From contig DATLOC010000041.1 in the NCBI GenBank assembly GCA_035536455.1, positions 124,001 through 188,000 on the forward strand: a stretch of DNA of 64,000 nt, given 5' to 3'. Origin of the DNA: DASUNQ01 sp035536455 (lineage in GTDB: Bacteria; Acidobacteriota; Thermoanaerobaculia; Multivoradales; UBA5704). Made by a program: the position numbers and the translations under genes. Positions 47,015 to 58,725 of the stretch are shown here, piece after piece. The stretch's first letter is position 1. Every line of letters starts with the position of its first letter. Under the pieces are notes generated by a model that ran no database searches, was not told where the DNA came from, and was given only the letters and a program-made list of their open reading frames with translations.

Positions 47015-47293
47015 TCAGCTCTGCTTCAGGTGGTTGTTCACCAGGCGGGTCATCTCGAACATGCTGACCGTGTCCTTGCCGCCGAAGATGGGACGCAGCT
47101 TGTCGTCGGCGCGGATCATCTGCTTGTTCGCCGGGTCCTGGAGGTTGTTCTTCTTGATGTAGTCCCAGATCTTCTTGGTCACCTCGGTGCGCGGCAGCGG
47201 CTCGCTGCCCACTACGGCGGCGAGCGCGTCGTCCGGCTGCAGCGGCTTCATGAACTGCGGGTTGCTCCTCCCCTGCGGTTTCTTGTTCGCCAT
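47015..47293 (-). CDS. SWIB/MDM2 domain protein, 92 aa
   Basis: This small basic protein consists almost wholly of a SWIB domain: FMKPLQPDDALAAVVGSEPL, TEVTKKIWDYIKKNNLQDP, RADDKLRPIFGGKDTVSMFE and MTRLVNNHLK. The domain is best known in eukaryotic chromatin remodellers and occurs as stand-alone proteins in Chlamydia and scattered other bacteria, where a DNA- or chromatin-linked role is suspected. AGGAGGAC precedes the ATG. It is divergent from tmk. Confidence 0.9.
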   Translation of the reverse strand: MANKKPQGRSNPQFMKPLQPDDALAAVVGSEPLPRTEVTKKIWDYIKKNNLQDPANKQMIRADDKLRPIFGGKDTVSMFEMTRLVNNHLKQS

Positions 47294-47422
47294 GAGTCCT
47301 CCTGTCCTCCAAGGTAGCGGTCTGGCTGCGTTGGGGACGCGCGGTCCGCGCGCGCCATCCCGAGAAGATGCAATTTCCCGGCCCGTCCGGGAGCCGATGA
47401 CGCCAATGTTATCGTCTTCGCG

Positions 47423-48064
47423 ATGCCGCCGCTCTTCGTCACCTTCGAGGGCATCGATGGCAGCGGCAAATCGACCCACCTCAAGCGCGCCGCGGCGCGC
47501 CTGGAGTCCCTCGGGGTGCCCCTCCGCGTCACCCACGAGCCCGGCGGCACGCCGCTCGGCGACGCGGTGCGCCGCGTCTTCCTCGACCCGCGGCTCGGTA
47601 CGGTTGACGGCCGGGTCGAGCTGCTGCTGGTCTTCGCCTGCCGCCGCCAGCACCTCGAGGAGGTGATCGAGCCGGCCCTCGCCGCCGGCCTTCACGTCCT
47701 CTGCGATCGCTTCACCGACTCGACGCGCGCCTACCAGGGCTACGGCCGCGGCGTGCCGCTGCCGCTCATCGACGAGGTGGACCGCCTGGCCACCGGCGGC
47801 CGCGTCCCCGACCGTACCCTCCTCTTCGACCTCGACCCCGAGGCGGCGCAGGCGCGCGGCCAGGCGCCGGGGCGGAGCGGCGGCGTCGATCGGCTCGACG
47901 GCGAGGCGCTCGATTTCTACCGCCGCGTACGGGAAGGGTATCGCGAAATCGCCGCCCGCGAGCCGGGGCGGTTCCGGGTCGTCGACTCGGCGCGCGAAAC
48001 GGCGGCGACGGCGGCCGCGGTGGACGCGGCGCTCGCCGAGCTGCTGGCGGGGGAGGGGACGTGA
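47423..48064 (+). CDS. tmk: thymidylate kinase
   Basis: This 213-residue enzyme phosphorylates dTMP to dTDP. It has the P-loop FVTFEGIDGSGKSTHLKRAA, RVTHEPGGTPLGDAVR, VLCDRFTDSTRAYQGYGRG and LLFDLDPEAAQAR. The LID region carries Arg residues. The stop overlaps the GTG start of holB by 4 nt, a common pairing. Confidence 0.94.
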   Translation: MPPLFVTFEGIDGSGKSTHLKRAAARLESLGVPLRVTHEPGGTPLGDAVRRVFLDPRLGTVDGRVELLLVFACRRQHLEEVIEPALAAGLHVLCDRFTDSTRAYQGYGRGVPLPLIDEVDRLATGGRVPDRTLLFDLDPEAAQARGQAPGRSGGVDRLDGEALDFYRRVREGYREIAAREPGRFRVVDSARETAATAAAVDAALAELLAGEGT

Positions 48065-48882
48065 TCCCGGCGCAGGTCCTCGAGTCGGCGCGCGCCGGCC
48101 GCCTCTATCCGGCGGTCATCCTGCACGGCGGCGAGGAGACGGTGCGACGGGAGGCGGCGGTCGAGCTGGCGCGCGCGCTGCTCTGCACGGCCGAGCCCGC
48201 GCTGCGCCCGTGCGGCGCCTGCCGCCACTGCCGGCGGATCGCCTGGCCCGGCGGCGCCGACGCCCCGTTCCATCCCGACGTGCAGGTGCTGGAGCGCGAC
48301 CTCAAGACCGCGACCTCGGTCGACGCCACCAAGGAGCTGCTCAGGACCGCGCAGCTCTCGCCCTTCGAGGGGCGCGGCCAGGTTTTCGTCCTGGCGAGCG
48401 CCGAGAGCCTGACCGGCGAGGCGGCCAACGCCCTGCTCAAGATGCTCGAGGAGCCGCCGGCGAGCGCGCCGCGCCACTTCCTCCTCCTGGCGCCGTCGCG
48501 TCTCGACCTGCTGCCGACGCTGCGGAGCCGCTCGCTCTCGGTCTTCCTGGGCGGCGCCGAGGCGGCCGACGCGGCGGCGGTGGCCGGCGCGGCGCGCGCC
48601 TTCGCGGCGGCGGTCGCGGCATGGACCGCGAGCGGCGCGCCGGTCTACCTGCTGGCCGCGGCCGAGGCCCTCCTCGGCGACCCCAAGACCTGGGAAGATC
48701 CGCGCGCCGGCCGCCCCTGGGCCAACGCCGCCGCCGCGGTCCTCGCCGCCGCGGCCGAGACGGGGGAGCGCCGCCGGCTCCTGGCCCTCGCCGAGGCGCT
48801 CCTCGAGGCCGCCCCCTGGCGTCTCCGCGGGATCCCGCCGGAGCGCATCCTCGAGGGGCTCGTCGCGCGCCATCTGGGCTGA
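48061..48882 (+). CDS. holB: DNA polymerase III subunit delta' (HolB)
   Basis: This 273-residue clamp-loader subunit shows the zinc module CGACRHCRRI and a degenerate P-loop (HGGEETVRRE), as expected for non-ATPase delta'. SVDATKELLRTAQLSPFEGR, NALLKMLEEPPASAPRHFLL and LPTLRSRS provide the arginine-finger region. It is shorter than E. coli delta' (about 330 aa), with an Ala-rich C-terminal domain. The GTG start overlaps the tmk stop. Confidence 0.85.
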   Translation: MIPAQVLESARAGRLYPAVILHGGEETVRREAAVELARALLCTAEPALRPCGACRHCRRIAWPGGADAPFHPDVQVLERDLKTATSVDATKELLRTAQLSPFEGRGQVFVLASAESLTGEAANALLKMLEEPPASAPRHFLLLAPSRLDLLPTLRSRSLSVFLGGAEAADAAAVAGAARAFAAAVAAWTASGAPVYLLAAAEALLGDPKTWEDPRAGRPWANAAAAVLAAAAETGERRRLLALAEALLEAAPWRLRGIPPERILEGLVARHLG

Positions 48883-48975
48883 TTAACCCGCGGTTGTGCT
48901 AAACTCCTCGTTCCGTTTTCACCGCCCGCACGGGTGCCGCACCGTTCCCACTGATAAGACGCAAGGAGTTCGACG

Positions 48976-50088
48976 ATGAGCGTATTCGACCGTACCCCCC
49001 GCGCCGCGCGGCTGGCCGCCGCCATGACGGCCCTGCTCGCGCTGGGCGCCTGGCTCCCCGCCTGCTCGGCGGCGGAGCCGCAGCAGGCCGGCGCCGCCGA
49101 GGAGGCCAGCGACCCCAACCGGGTGCTCGCGACCATCGACGGCCAGCCGGTGACCGAGGCCCAGGTCCGCCAGGAGGCGTCCGACAACTTCAAGATGCTG
49201 GAGAACCAGCTCGCGCAGTGCCAGGCCCAGTACGAGAAGGGCAAGCACGAGGTCCTCGAGTCGAGCCTGGAGCAGGTCATCCAGAACCGGATGATCGACG
49301 CGGCGGCCAAGGCCAAGGGCGTGTCCAAGGAGGACTACCTCAAGACCGAGGGGGCGGTGGTCGAAGTGACCGACGCCGACGCCGACAAGTTCTACGAGGA
49401 GAACAAGGCCCGCATCCCCCGGCCCAAGGACGCGCAGCTCGTCGGGCAGATCAAGCAGTACCTGACCACGCAGCGGCAGCAGGAGGCGCGCGAGAAGCTG
49501 CTCGCCCAGCTCGCCTCCCAGCACGAGGTCAGCTACAAGATCGAGCCGCGGCGCGTCGAAGTGACTGCTGACGGCCCGGCCAAGGGGCCGGAGTCGGCGC
49601 CGGTGACGATCGTCGAGTTCTCCGACTTCGACTGCCCCTACTGCGCGCGCCTGGCGCCGACTCTCGACCAGGTGGTCGCCAAGTACGGCGACAAGGTGCG
49701 CCTGGTGTTCCGCCAGTTCCCGCTCGACATGCACCCCAACGCCCGCAAGGCCGCCGAAGCGGCGCTCTGCGCCAACGACCAGGGCAAGTTCTGGCAGATG
49801 CACGACGCCATGTTCCAGAACACGGGGAAGAACGCGGTCGACACCCTCAAGGCCAAGGCCGCCGAGCTGGGCCTCAACGGCGAGACGTTCAACGCCTGCC
49901 TCGACTCCGGCAAGTACGGCCAGCAGGTGACCACCGACCTGCAGGCCGGCTCGCAGGCCGGCGTCTCCGGTACCCCGGCGCTCTTCATCAACGGCCGCTT
50001 CATCAACGGCGCGGTGCCGTTCGAGGAGATCGCCAAGGTGGTCGACGACGAGCTCAAGCGAAAGGGCGTCAACACCGCCGCCAAGTAG
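48976..50088 (+). CDS. lipoprotein with SurA-N-like and DsbA-like thioredoxin domains
   Basis: This 370-residue exported protein has a signal peptide with lipobox (GAWLPAC, Cys near residue 31). A SurA-type N-domain follows (RVLATIDGQPVTEAQVRQ and a helical region to about residue 170). The DsbA/DsbG-type thioredoxin domain has the active site SDFDCPYCARLAP (CPYC) and a cis-Pro loop GVSGTPALFING. It would act as a membrane-anchored thiol oxidase or isomerase with a built-in chaperone arm. AAGGAG lies upstream of the ATG, and a strong hairpin follows the stop. Confidence 0.83.
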   Translation: MSVFDRTPRAARLAAAMTALLALGAWLPACSAAEPQQAGAAEEASDPNRVLATIDGQPVTEAQVRQEASDNFKMLENQLAQCQAQYEKGKHEVLESSLEQVIQNRMIDAAAKAKGVSKEDYLKTEGAVVEVTDADADKFYEENKARIPRPKDAQLVGQIKQYLTTQRQQEAREKLLAQLASQHEVSYKIEPRRVEVTADGPAKGPESAPVTIVEFSDFDCPYCARLAPTLDQVVAKYGDKVRLVFRQFPLDMHPNARKAAEAALCANDQGKFWQMHDAMFQNTGKNAVDTLKAKAAELGLNGETFNACLDSGKYGQQVTTDLQAGSQAGVSGTPALFINGRFINGAVPFEEIAKVVDDELKRKGVNTAAK

Positions 50089-50106
50089 CGCTCGGCTGTG
50101 AAACTC

Positions 50107-50131
50107 GGGTGGGCCGCACGGCGGCCCACCC
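50107..50131 (+). terminator. hairpin after the DsbA-like gene
   Basis: A perfect 11-bp stem (gggtgggccgc / gcggcccaccc) with a 3-nt loop starts 18 nt after the stop. It is followed by a pyrimidine-rich, C-dominated tract rather than a U-run, so termination may be partly Rho-assisted. Confidence 0.6.
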
Positions 50132-50149
50132 GCTTCCCCCCTCCTTCCC

Positions 50150-52018
50150 TTGCCCGGCGACCTCCCTCCCGACCAATTTCGCAGCGCGATGCACCGGGTG
50201 GCCGACCTGGCCGCCGACTACCTGGAGCGGGTGGAGGAGTACCCGGTGCTGCCGCGCGTCGAGCCCGGCGCCGTGGCGGCGGCGCTGCCGGAGTCGCCCC
50301 CCGCCGCGGCCGAGCCGCTCGAGCGCGTCCTCGACGACTATCGCCGTCTCATCGAGCCGGCGTGCACTCACTGGAACCACCCCGGGTTCCTCGCCTACTT
50401 CGCGATCACCGGCTCCGGGCCCGGCATCCTCGGCGAGACGCTGGCCGCGGCGCTCAACGTCAACGCCATGCTCTGGAAATCCGGGCCGGCGGCGACCGAG
50501 CTCGAGGAGCGGGTCTGCGACTGGCTGCGCCAGATGCTGGGGCTGCCGGCGGGGTTCCACGGCCACATCAACGACACCGCCTCGACCAGCACGCTGGTGG
50601 CCCTCGCCGCGGCCCGCCACCGCGCGGCCGCCGCGACGGGGGAGACGCTCGACGTCCGGGCCCGCGGGCTCGCCGGCCGGCCGGAGGTGCCGCCGCTCGC
50701 CGTCTACGCCAGCGACCAAGCGCACTCCTCGGTGGACAAGGCGGTGATCCTCCTCGGGCTCGGGCACGAGAACCTGCGCCGCGTGCCGGTGGACGGCGCC
50801 TTCTGCATGGACCCGGAGGCGCTCGCCGCGATGGTGACCCGCGACCGGGCCGCGGGGCGGCTGCCGATCGCGGTGGTGGCGACCGCCGGCACCACCTCCT
50901 CGACCAGCGTCGACCCGATCGCCGCGGTCGCCGAGCTCTGCCGGCGCGAGGGGCTCTGGCTCCACGTCGACGCCGCCTACGCCGGCAGCGCCGCGGTCTG
51001 CCCCGAGCTGCGCCCCCTCTTCGCCGGCTGGGAGCGGGCGGACTCGATCGTCGTCAACCCCCACAAGTGGCTGTTCACCCCGGTCGACTGCTCGGTGCTC
51101 TTGGTGCGCGAGCCGGCGGCGCTCAAGGCGGCCTTCTCGCTGGTGCCGGAGTACCTGCGCACGGAAGAGAGCGGCGTCACCAACCTGATGGACCTCGGAC
51201 CGCAGCTCGGCCGGCGCTTTCGCGCGCTCAAGCTGTGGATGGTGATCCGGGCCTTCGGGGTGGAGGGGCTGGCGGAGCGGATCCGAGCCCATTGCGCGCT
51301 GGCGCGCCGGTTGGCCGCCTGGATCGCGGCCGAGCCGGGGTGGGAGCTGTCGGCGCCGGTGCCCTTCTCGACCGTCTGCTTCCGCGCCCTGACCGGCGGG
51401 GCGCCGGCGGAGGAGGACCGCTTCAACGAGCGGCTCCTCGCCCGCGTCAACGCCGTGGGGCCGGTCTTCCTCTCGCACACCGCGCTCGCTGGCCGCACCG
51501 TGCTGCGCGTCGCCATCGGCAATCTGCGCACCGAGGAGGAGCACGTCGCCACCGCCTGGCGCCTCCTGCGCGAAGGAGTGGCGGCGCTGCGCGCAGGCAG
51601 ATTGAGCAGCCCGCCAGTCCGCGCCAAGTCGCTTCATAGCGAATCAGCTATACTAGTTCACCTTTTTCATGGAGGTGCACGATGTCCAAGCCGTATGCCG
51701 TCACCGCGCTGGCCTTCGCGGCCATCGTCGTGGCAGGGACCGGAGCGGTCCGCGCGGACCGCCCGGCCCCATACCAGATCCGCCTGCTCGCGGGGAGCTT
51801 CACCCCGCCGGCCGGAACCCCCCAACCGGAGCAGAAGAAGCTCGCCCACGCCGCCGCGACCGCCGCGGCGCAGGGCCAGGAGCGCGTCCACGTTCTCCTC
51901 CAGCTCCACGCCCTCCCGTCCGCCGCCGAGAAGCACGCCCTGCGGCGCGACGGCGTCGACCTCGGCGCCTACGTTCCGGACCGGGCCTGGATCGCCGCGG
52001 TGCCCCCGGGGCTCCTGA
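50150..52018 (+). CDS. PLP-dependent (aromatic amino-acid type) decarboxylase with read-through C-terminus
   Basis: This group II decarboxylase has HWNHPGFLAYFAITGSGPGI, DTASTSTLVALAAAR, YASDQAHSSVDKAVILLGLG, LWLHVDAAYAGSAAVCPE and the PLP lysine in VVNPHKWLFTPVDCSVL. Residues 1-485 or so fit the family completely. After REGVAALRAGRL the frame has no stop and continues for about 135 codons, the last 112 or so through the 5' end of the subtilase gene in another frame, giving 622 aa of which the tail is probably meaningless. TTG 50150 is preferred over ATG 50189 because the family N-terminus includes DQFRSAMHRVADLAADYLE. The substrate is not determinable; tyrosine, tryptophan or phenylalanine are usual. 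Confidence 0.8.
   Translation: MPGDLPPDQFRSAMHRVADLAADYLERVEEYPVLPRVEPGAVAAALPESPPAAAEPLERVLDDYRRLIEPACTHWNHPGFLAYFAITGSGPGILGETLAAALNVNAMLWKSGPAATELEERVCDWLRQMLGLPAGFHGHINDTASTSTLVALAAARHRAAAATGETLDVRARGLAGRPEVPPLAVYASDQAHSSVDKAVILLGLGHENLRRVPVDGAFCMDPEALAAMVTRDRAAGRLPIAVVATAGTTSSTSVDPIAAVAELCRREGLWLHVDAAYAGSAAVCPELRPLFAGWERADSIVVNPHKWLFTPVDCSVLLVREPAALKAAFSLVPEYLRTEESGVTNLMDLGPQLGRRFRALKLWMVIRAFGVEGLAERIRAHCALARRLAAWIAAEPGWELSAPVPFSTVCFRALTGGAPAEEDRFNERLLARVNAVGPVFLSHTALAGRTVLRVAIGNLRTEEEHVATAWRLLREGVAALRAGRLSSPPVRAKSLHSESAILVHLFHGGARCPSRMPSPRWPSRPSSWQGPERSARTARPHTRSACSRGASPRRPEPPNRSRRSSPTPPRPPRRRARSASTFSSSSTPSRPPPRSTPCGATASTSAPTFRTGPGSPRCPRGS
51649..51654 (+). promoter_or_regulatory. -10-like TATACT before subtilase
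   Basis: TATACT lies 27 nt before the ATG at 51682, in a small AT-rich pocket, with a GGAGGTG Shine-Dalgarno further down. No clear -35 is seen. This would give a normal leader of about 20 nt. Confidence 0.45.
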
Positions 52019-54840
52019 CCGCCATCTCCCACCGCCCCGACGTCCGCTTCGTCACCGCCTGGGACCCCGCCCGCAAGCTCCATCCGCGGGTGGCCGCCGG
52101 CAGTTGGGCCCCCTGGACCCGCGATCCCGAGCGGCCGGGCCTGGTGATGACCTTCGTCCTCCTCCACCACGACGTGCCGCTCGAGGCCGTCGAAGCGGTG
52201 GCGGCGGCGGCGGGCGGCGTGGCGATGCCGCCGGTCGCCGGCCTCCACGGCGCGACCGTCTGGCTCCCGGAGACGCGAGTGGCCGAGCTCGCCGCCCGCG
52301 AGGAGGTGCTGTGGATCGAGGAGGGGCCTCCGCCCCTGACCCCGACCAACGACGGCGTCCGCGCCACGATGCGCGTGGACCCGGTCAACAACCCGCCCTA
52401 CGACCTCGACGGCACCGGCGTCCGCCTCTTCGTCTTCGACGGCGGCACGGCGCGCGCCACCCACGAGACCTTCAACCCGGGGACCGGCAGCCGGGTGACG
52501 CTGCTCGACGCCCAGGCCTCCGACGACCACCCGACCCACGTCGCCGGCACCGCGGCCGGCGACGGCAGCGGCAGCTCCGGCGGCCGCGGCCGCGGCGTCG
52601 CTCCCGGCGCCTCGATCCTCTCGTCCGGCTACGAGCAGACCCTCGGCACGATGCTCTTCTGGGACAACGCCGGCGACATCGAGGCCGACTACTCCTTGGC
52701 CCGCAACACCCACAACGCCGACCTCGGCACCAACTCGATCGGCAGCAACACGGCGTCCAACGGCTACCCCTGCGAGCGCGAGGGGGACTACGGCGTGTCC
52801 GCGGCGCTGCTCGACGGCATCGTGCGCGGCGACAACGCCACCGTCGGCAGCGCCGTCGCCATGACCTGGGCCAACGGCAACGAGCGCAGCGGCGGCACGC
52901 CGCGCGGCCGCTGCGGCTCGAACTTCCACACCACCGCCGAGCCCTCCTGCGCCAAGAACCCGATCCACATCGGCGCCCTCAACTCCGACGGCTCGTCGAT
53001 GACCTCCTTCAGCTCCTGGGGGCCGTGCGACGACGGACGGATGAAACCGGTGGTCTCGGCCCCCGGCTGCGAGAGCGGGCGGGTGACCGGCGAGACCGCC
53101 GTCTACTCCTCGTTCAACACCAACAACTCCGCGTACGGCCTGTTCTGCGGCACCTCGATGTCCACCCCGGCGGTCGCCGGCCTCGTCAGCCTGCTGACCG
53201 AGGACTGGCGGGCGGAGGGGCACGGCGCGGCGAACGACCGGCCGCTGCCCGCCCTGGTCAAGGCCTGGCTGGTGCACACCGCCAAGGAGCTCGGCCACGA
53301 CGGGCCCGATTACGTCCACGGCTACGGCGGCGTCGACGCGCAGGCGGCGGTGGACCTCCTGCGCGCCGGCACCGGCGCCCTGGGCGGCGCCGGGCCCGTC
53401 GTCTGGGGCACCGACGCGGTCAACGACACCGACGTGGACACCTACTTCTTCGACGTCCCCGCCGGCACCGCCGTGCTCAAGGCCACCCTGGCCTGGGACG
53501 ACTTCGCGGCCGCCGCCTTCGCCGCCGTCGCGCCGGTCAACGACCTCACCCTCGAGCTGGTGGCCCCGGACTCGACCGTCCACCAGGCCTGGGTGCTCGA
53601 CCCGGGCAACCCCGAGCTGCCGGCCACGACCGGCGCCAACGACCTCGACAACCAGGAGCAGGTGCTGGTCGAGAACCCGGCGGTCGGGACCTGGACCGTG
53701 CGGGTGACCGGCACCGCGGTGCCGCAGAACCCGCAGGCCTACGCCCTGGTCTACACGACCGCGGCGGCGGAGTACGACCCGATCAACTGCGGCACCACCA
53801 GCTGGGGCTTCGAGACCGGCAACGACGGCTGGACCCTGACCGGCGGCGCGGCGCGGGTGGCCGCCCCGGCGGCCGGCCACGGCAGCTTCTCGATCCGGCT
53901 CGGCGGCACCGTCAGCTCGACCCACGAGGCGACGCGCGACGTCGCCATCCCCTCCGACGCCAAGAAGGCTGAGCTGACCTACTTCTGGTACATGACGACC
54001 AACGAGGGGAGCTCCGGCTTCGGTTGGGACTCCTTCCGCACCGAGATCCGGACCACCGCCGGCGTCGTCCTCGCGGTCCTCGACAACCGCAACGACGGCT
54101 GGCTGCAGTCGCTCTGGCAGAACGCCGCGAACCTCGACCTGACGCCGTGGGCGGGGCAGACGGTGCGCATCGCCTTCCGCGCCGTCAACGACGTCACCCT
54201 CACCACCAGCTTCTGGGTGGACGACGTGGCGCTTGAGACCTGCACCACCGGTGTGCCCCAGCCGGTGACCGAGACCTTCACCTCGGTGAGCACCCACGAC
54301 GGCTACGTCGTCGAGTCCGGCGAGAACACCAACGTCGGCGGCAGCGCCGACAGCAACGACACCAACGCCAACGCCATCCGCGTCGGCGACACGCAGCAGG
54401 ACCGGCAGCAGAAGGGGGTCGTCTCCTTCGACACCTCGTCGATCCCCGATGGCGCGACGATCCAATCGGCCACCGTGCGCCTGCGGCGAGGCAGCCTGAC
54501 GGGCACCAACCCCTTCAGCACCCACAGCAGCTGCCTGGCCGACATCGTCACCGGCGCCTTCGGCGGCTCGACGACGCTCGCGGCGGGCGACTTCCAGGCC
54601 GCGGCCACCGCCACCGGCGTGGCCACGATGACCAACCCCACGGTCAACGGCGCGCTCTCGGAGGGGGCCCTGAACGCCGCCGGTCTGGCGGCGATCAACA
54701 AGACCGGCACCACCCAGTTCCGCGTCTACTTCACGCTCGACGACAACGAAGACACGGGTAACGACTACCTGGGCTTCTACTCGGGCGACAACGGCACCGC
54801 GACCAACCGGCCGGTGCTGGAAGTGACGTACTTGCCGTAG
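51682..54840 (+). CDS. secreted S8 subtilisin-like serine protease, multidomain
   Basis: This 1052-residue secreted protease has a signal peptide (residues 1-25), a propeptide-like region to about 230, and a peptidase S8 domain. The catalytic Asp is near residue 252 (RLFVFDGGTARATHE), His near 284 (SDDHPTHVAGT) and Ser near 491 (FCGTSMSTPAVAGL). Downstream lie a pre-peptidase C-type beta domain, a MAM/jelly-roll-like region (SFWVDDVALETC), and a C-terminal DNRLRE-type domain (IRVGDTQQDRQQKGVVSFDT). Several Cys suggest extracellular disulfides. It is preceded by a -10 box and GGAGGTG, and followed by a strong terminator. Confidence 0.88.
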   Translation: MSKPYAVTALAFAAIVVAGTGAVRADRPAPYQIRLLAGSFTPPAGTPQPEQKKLAHAAATAAAQGQERVHVLLQLHALPSAAEKHALRRDGVDLGAYVPDRAWIAAVPPGLLTAISHRPDVRFVTAWDPARKLHPRVAAGSWAPWTRDPERPGLVMTFVLLHHDVPLEAVEAVAAAAGGVAMPPVAGLHGATVWLPETRVAELAAREEVLWIEEGPPPLTPTNDGVRATMRVDPVNNPPYDLDGTGVRLFVFDGGTARATHETFNPGTGSRVTLLDAQASDDHPTHVAGTAAGDGSGSSGGRGRGVAPGASILSSGYEQTLGTMLFWDNAGDIEADYSLARNTHNADLGTNSIGSNTASNGYPCEREGDYGVSAALLDGIVRGDNATVGSAVAMTWANGNERSGGTPRGRCGSNFHTTAEPSCAKNPIHIGALNSDGSSMTSFSSWGPCDDGRMKPVVSAPGCESGRVTGETAVYSSFNTNNSAYGLFCGTSMSTPAVAGLVSLLTEDWRAEGHGAANDRPLPALVKAWLVHTAKELGHDGPDYVHGYGGVDAQAAVDLLRAGTGALGGAGPVVWGTDAVNDTDVDTYFFDVPAGTAVLKATLAWDDFAAAAFAAVAPVNDLTLELVAPDSTVHQAWVLDPGNPELPATTGANDLDNQEQVLVENPAVGTWTVRVTGTAVPQNPQAYALVYTTAAAEYDPINCGTTSWGFETGNDGWTLTGGAARVAAPAAGHGSFSIRLGGTVSSTHEATRDVAIPSDAKKAELTYFWYMTTNEGSSGFGWDSFRTEIRTTAGVVLAVLDNRNDGWLQSLWQNAANLDLTPWAGQTVRIAFRAVNDVTLTTSFWVDDVALETCTTGVPQPVTETFTSVSTHDGYVVESGENTNVGGSADSNDTNANAIRVGDTQQDRQQKGVVSFDTSSIPDGATIQSATVRLRRGSLTGTNPFSTHSSCLADIVTGAFGGSTTLAAGDFQAAATATGVATMTNPTVNGALSEGALNAAGLAAINKTGTTQFRVYFTLDDNEDTGNDYLGFYSGDNGTATNRPVLEVTYLP

Positions 54841-54848
54841 GTGACCTC

Positions 54849-54878
54849 AGGGGCGCCGCTCGGAAGAGCGGCGCCCCT
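54849..54878. terminator. strong bidirectional hairpin terminator
   Basis: A perfect 13-bp stem (aggggcgccgctc / gagcggcgcccct) with a GGAA tetraloop lies 8 nt after the subtilase stop and 13 nt before the convergent stop at 54892. On the plus strand it is followed by GCATTTCCCCTTCC. Confidence 0.75.
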
Positions 54879-54891
54879 GCATTTCCCCTTC

Positions 54892-57606
<2,715 letters not shown>

Positions 57607-57726
57607 TCGGTCCTCCCGGGGAAGAGTCTGTTGGAAATGGGGCGCGGGGATTGTACCCCGCCGGGCCGGGAGGAGGGAAGAGCGGTGGGCGGAGGAAGCT
57701 CCGCCCACCGAGTCGTCACCCGGCCG

Positions 57727-58706
57727 TCACGGCCGGTCGAGGTAGAAGTGGTAGGTGCCGCTGCCGCTGTAGGAGTAGGCCCCCCAGAGGAGCCAGGCGC
57801 CGCTCGTGTTGTTGTAGTTGATGTCCTCGTTCGAGCTGACGCTCGTGGCGCTCGCCACCTGCACCCAGGAGGTGCCGTTCCACTTCCAGAGGTAGAGGTC
57901 GAAGTCGTTGGCGCCGCCGGTGCCGCGCAGGCGGCCGTAGTTCCAGCCGGCGTTGCTCCAGTAGTAGGTGCCGCACGGCTGGTAGCTGCTCGTGCCGGTG
58001 CCGGTCAGGTAGTTGGTGTAGGTGTCGTACCACCAGCCGAAGCTCGAGCCGTAGAGGGCGTTGAGGCCGGCCGCGTCGTCCGCCTCGGTGGTCGCGGGGT
58101 TGTTGTTGCAGTAGGCGACGGAGGCGTACATGGTGGCGCCGACGACGGCGCTATGGCCGAGGCCGAGGCCGTGCCCGATCTCGTGCACCATCACCCCTTC
58201 GACGTAGATCTCGCTCGAGCAGCCGGCGCCGCCCGGGTCCTCGCCCTGCGAGGTCCAGTTGTAGCCGGTCGAGTTGGTGACGATGTCGGCGTCGGTGATC
58301 CGCCAGGAACTCGAACCGGCGCTCCGCTCGCTGTAGTAACCGTGAAGGTCGCCGCCAGGCAGGTGCCGGTGCAGGCCGAGAGCGGGTCGGTGAAGTTGAG
58401 CATGGGGATGCTGTCCCCCAGCGCGAAGCCCGCCACCGACCCCGCGTGGGCCTTGATCACGGTGCCGGAGCTCTCGCTGTTCCAGGCGTCGGCGTTGGAG
58501 GTGATGGCGTTGAGGGTCTTCGTGCGCCCGCCGTCGGCGTCGAGGATCGAGGGGACGCCGCCGGCGCGGTTGTCGACGATGTAGTCGGGCGCGCAGTCCC
58601 AGGTGCGGTTGGGAGAGAGGAGAACGTAGGCCGAGGCGCTGCCGGCGAGGAGGACGAGCAGCGCGACGAGGGTCAGGGAGGCGAGGGAGAGACCGAGCTT
58701 TCTCAT
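57727..58706 (-). pseudogene. secreted matrixin-like zinc metalloprotease, frameshifted
   Basis: The 5' frame (ATG 58706) gives a signal peptide (residues 1-27), WNSESSGTVIKAHAG and SACTGTCLAATFT. It then diverges into unrelated sequence. The other frame restores the expected GYYSERSAGSSSWRITDADI, EIYVEGVMVHEIGHGLGLGH (zinc motif HExxHxxGxxH) and a beta-rich C-terminal domain of about 110 residues. The switch occurs at about 58320-58330 (TTCACGGTTAC), consistent with one lost base in TTCACCGGTTAC. Repaired, it would be about 326 residues. Either a fresh mutation or an assembly error. Confidence 0.78.
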
Positions 58707-58725
58707 GGCCGTGTCTCCTCTCCGC

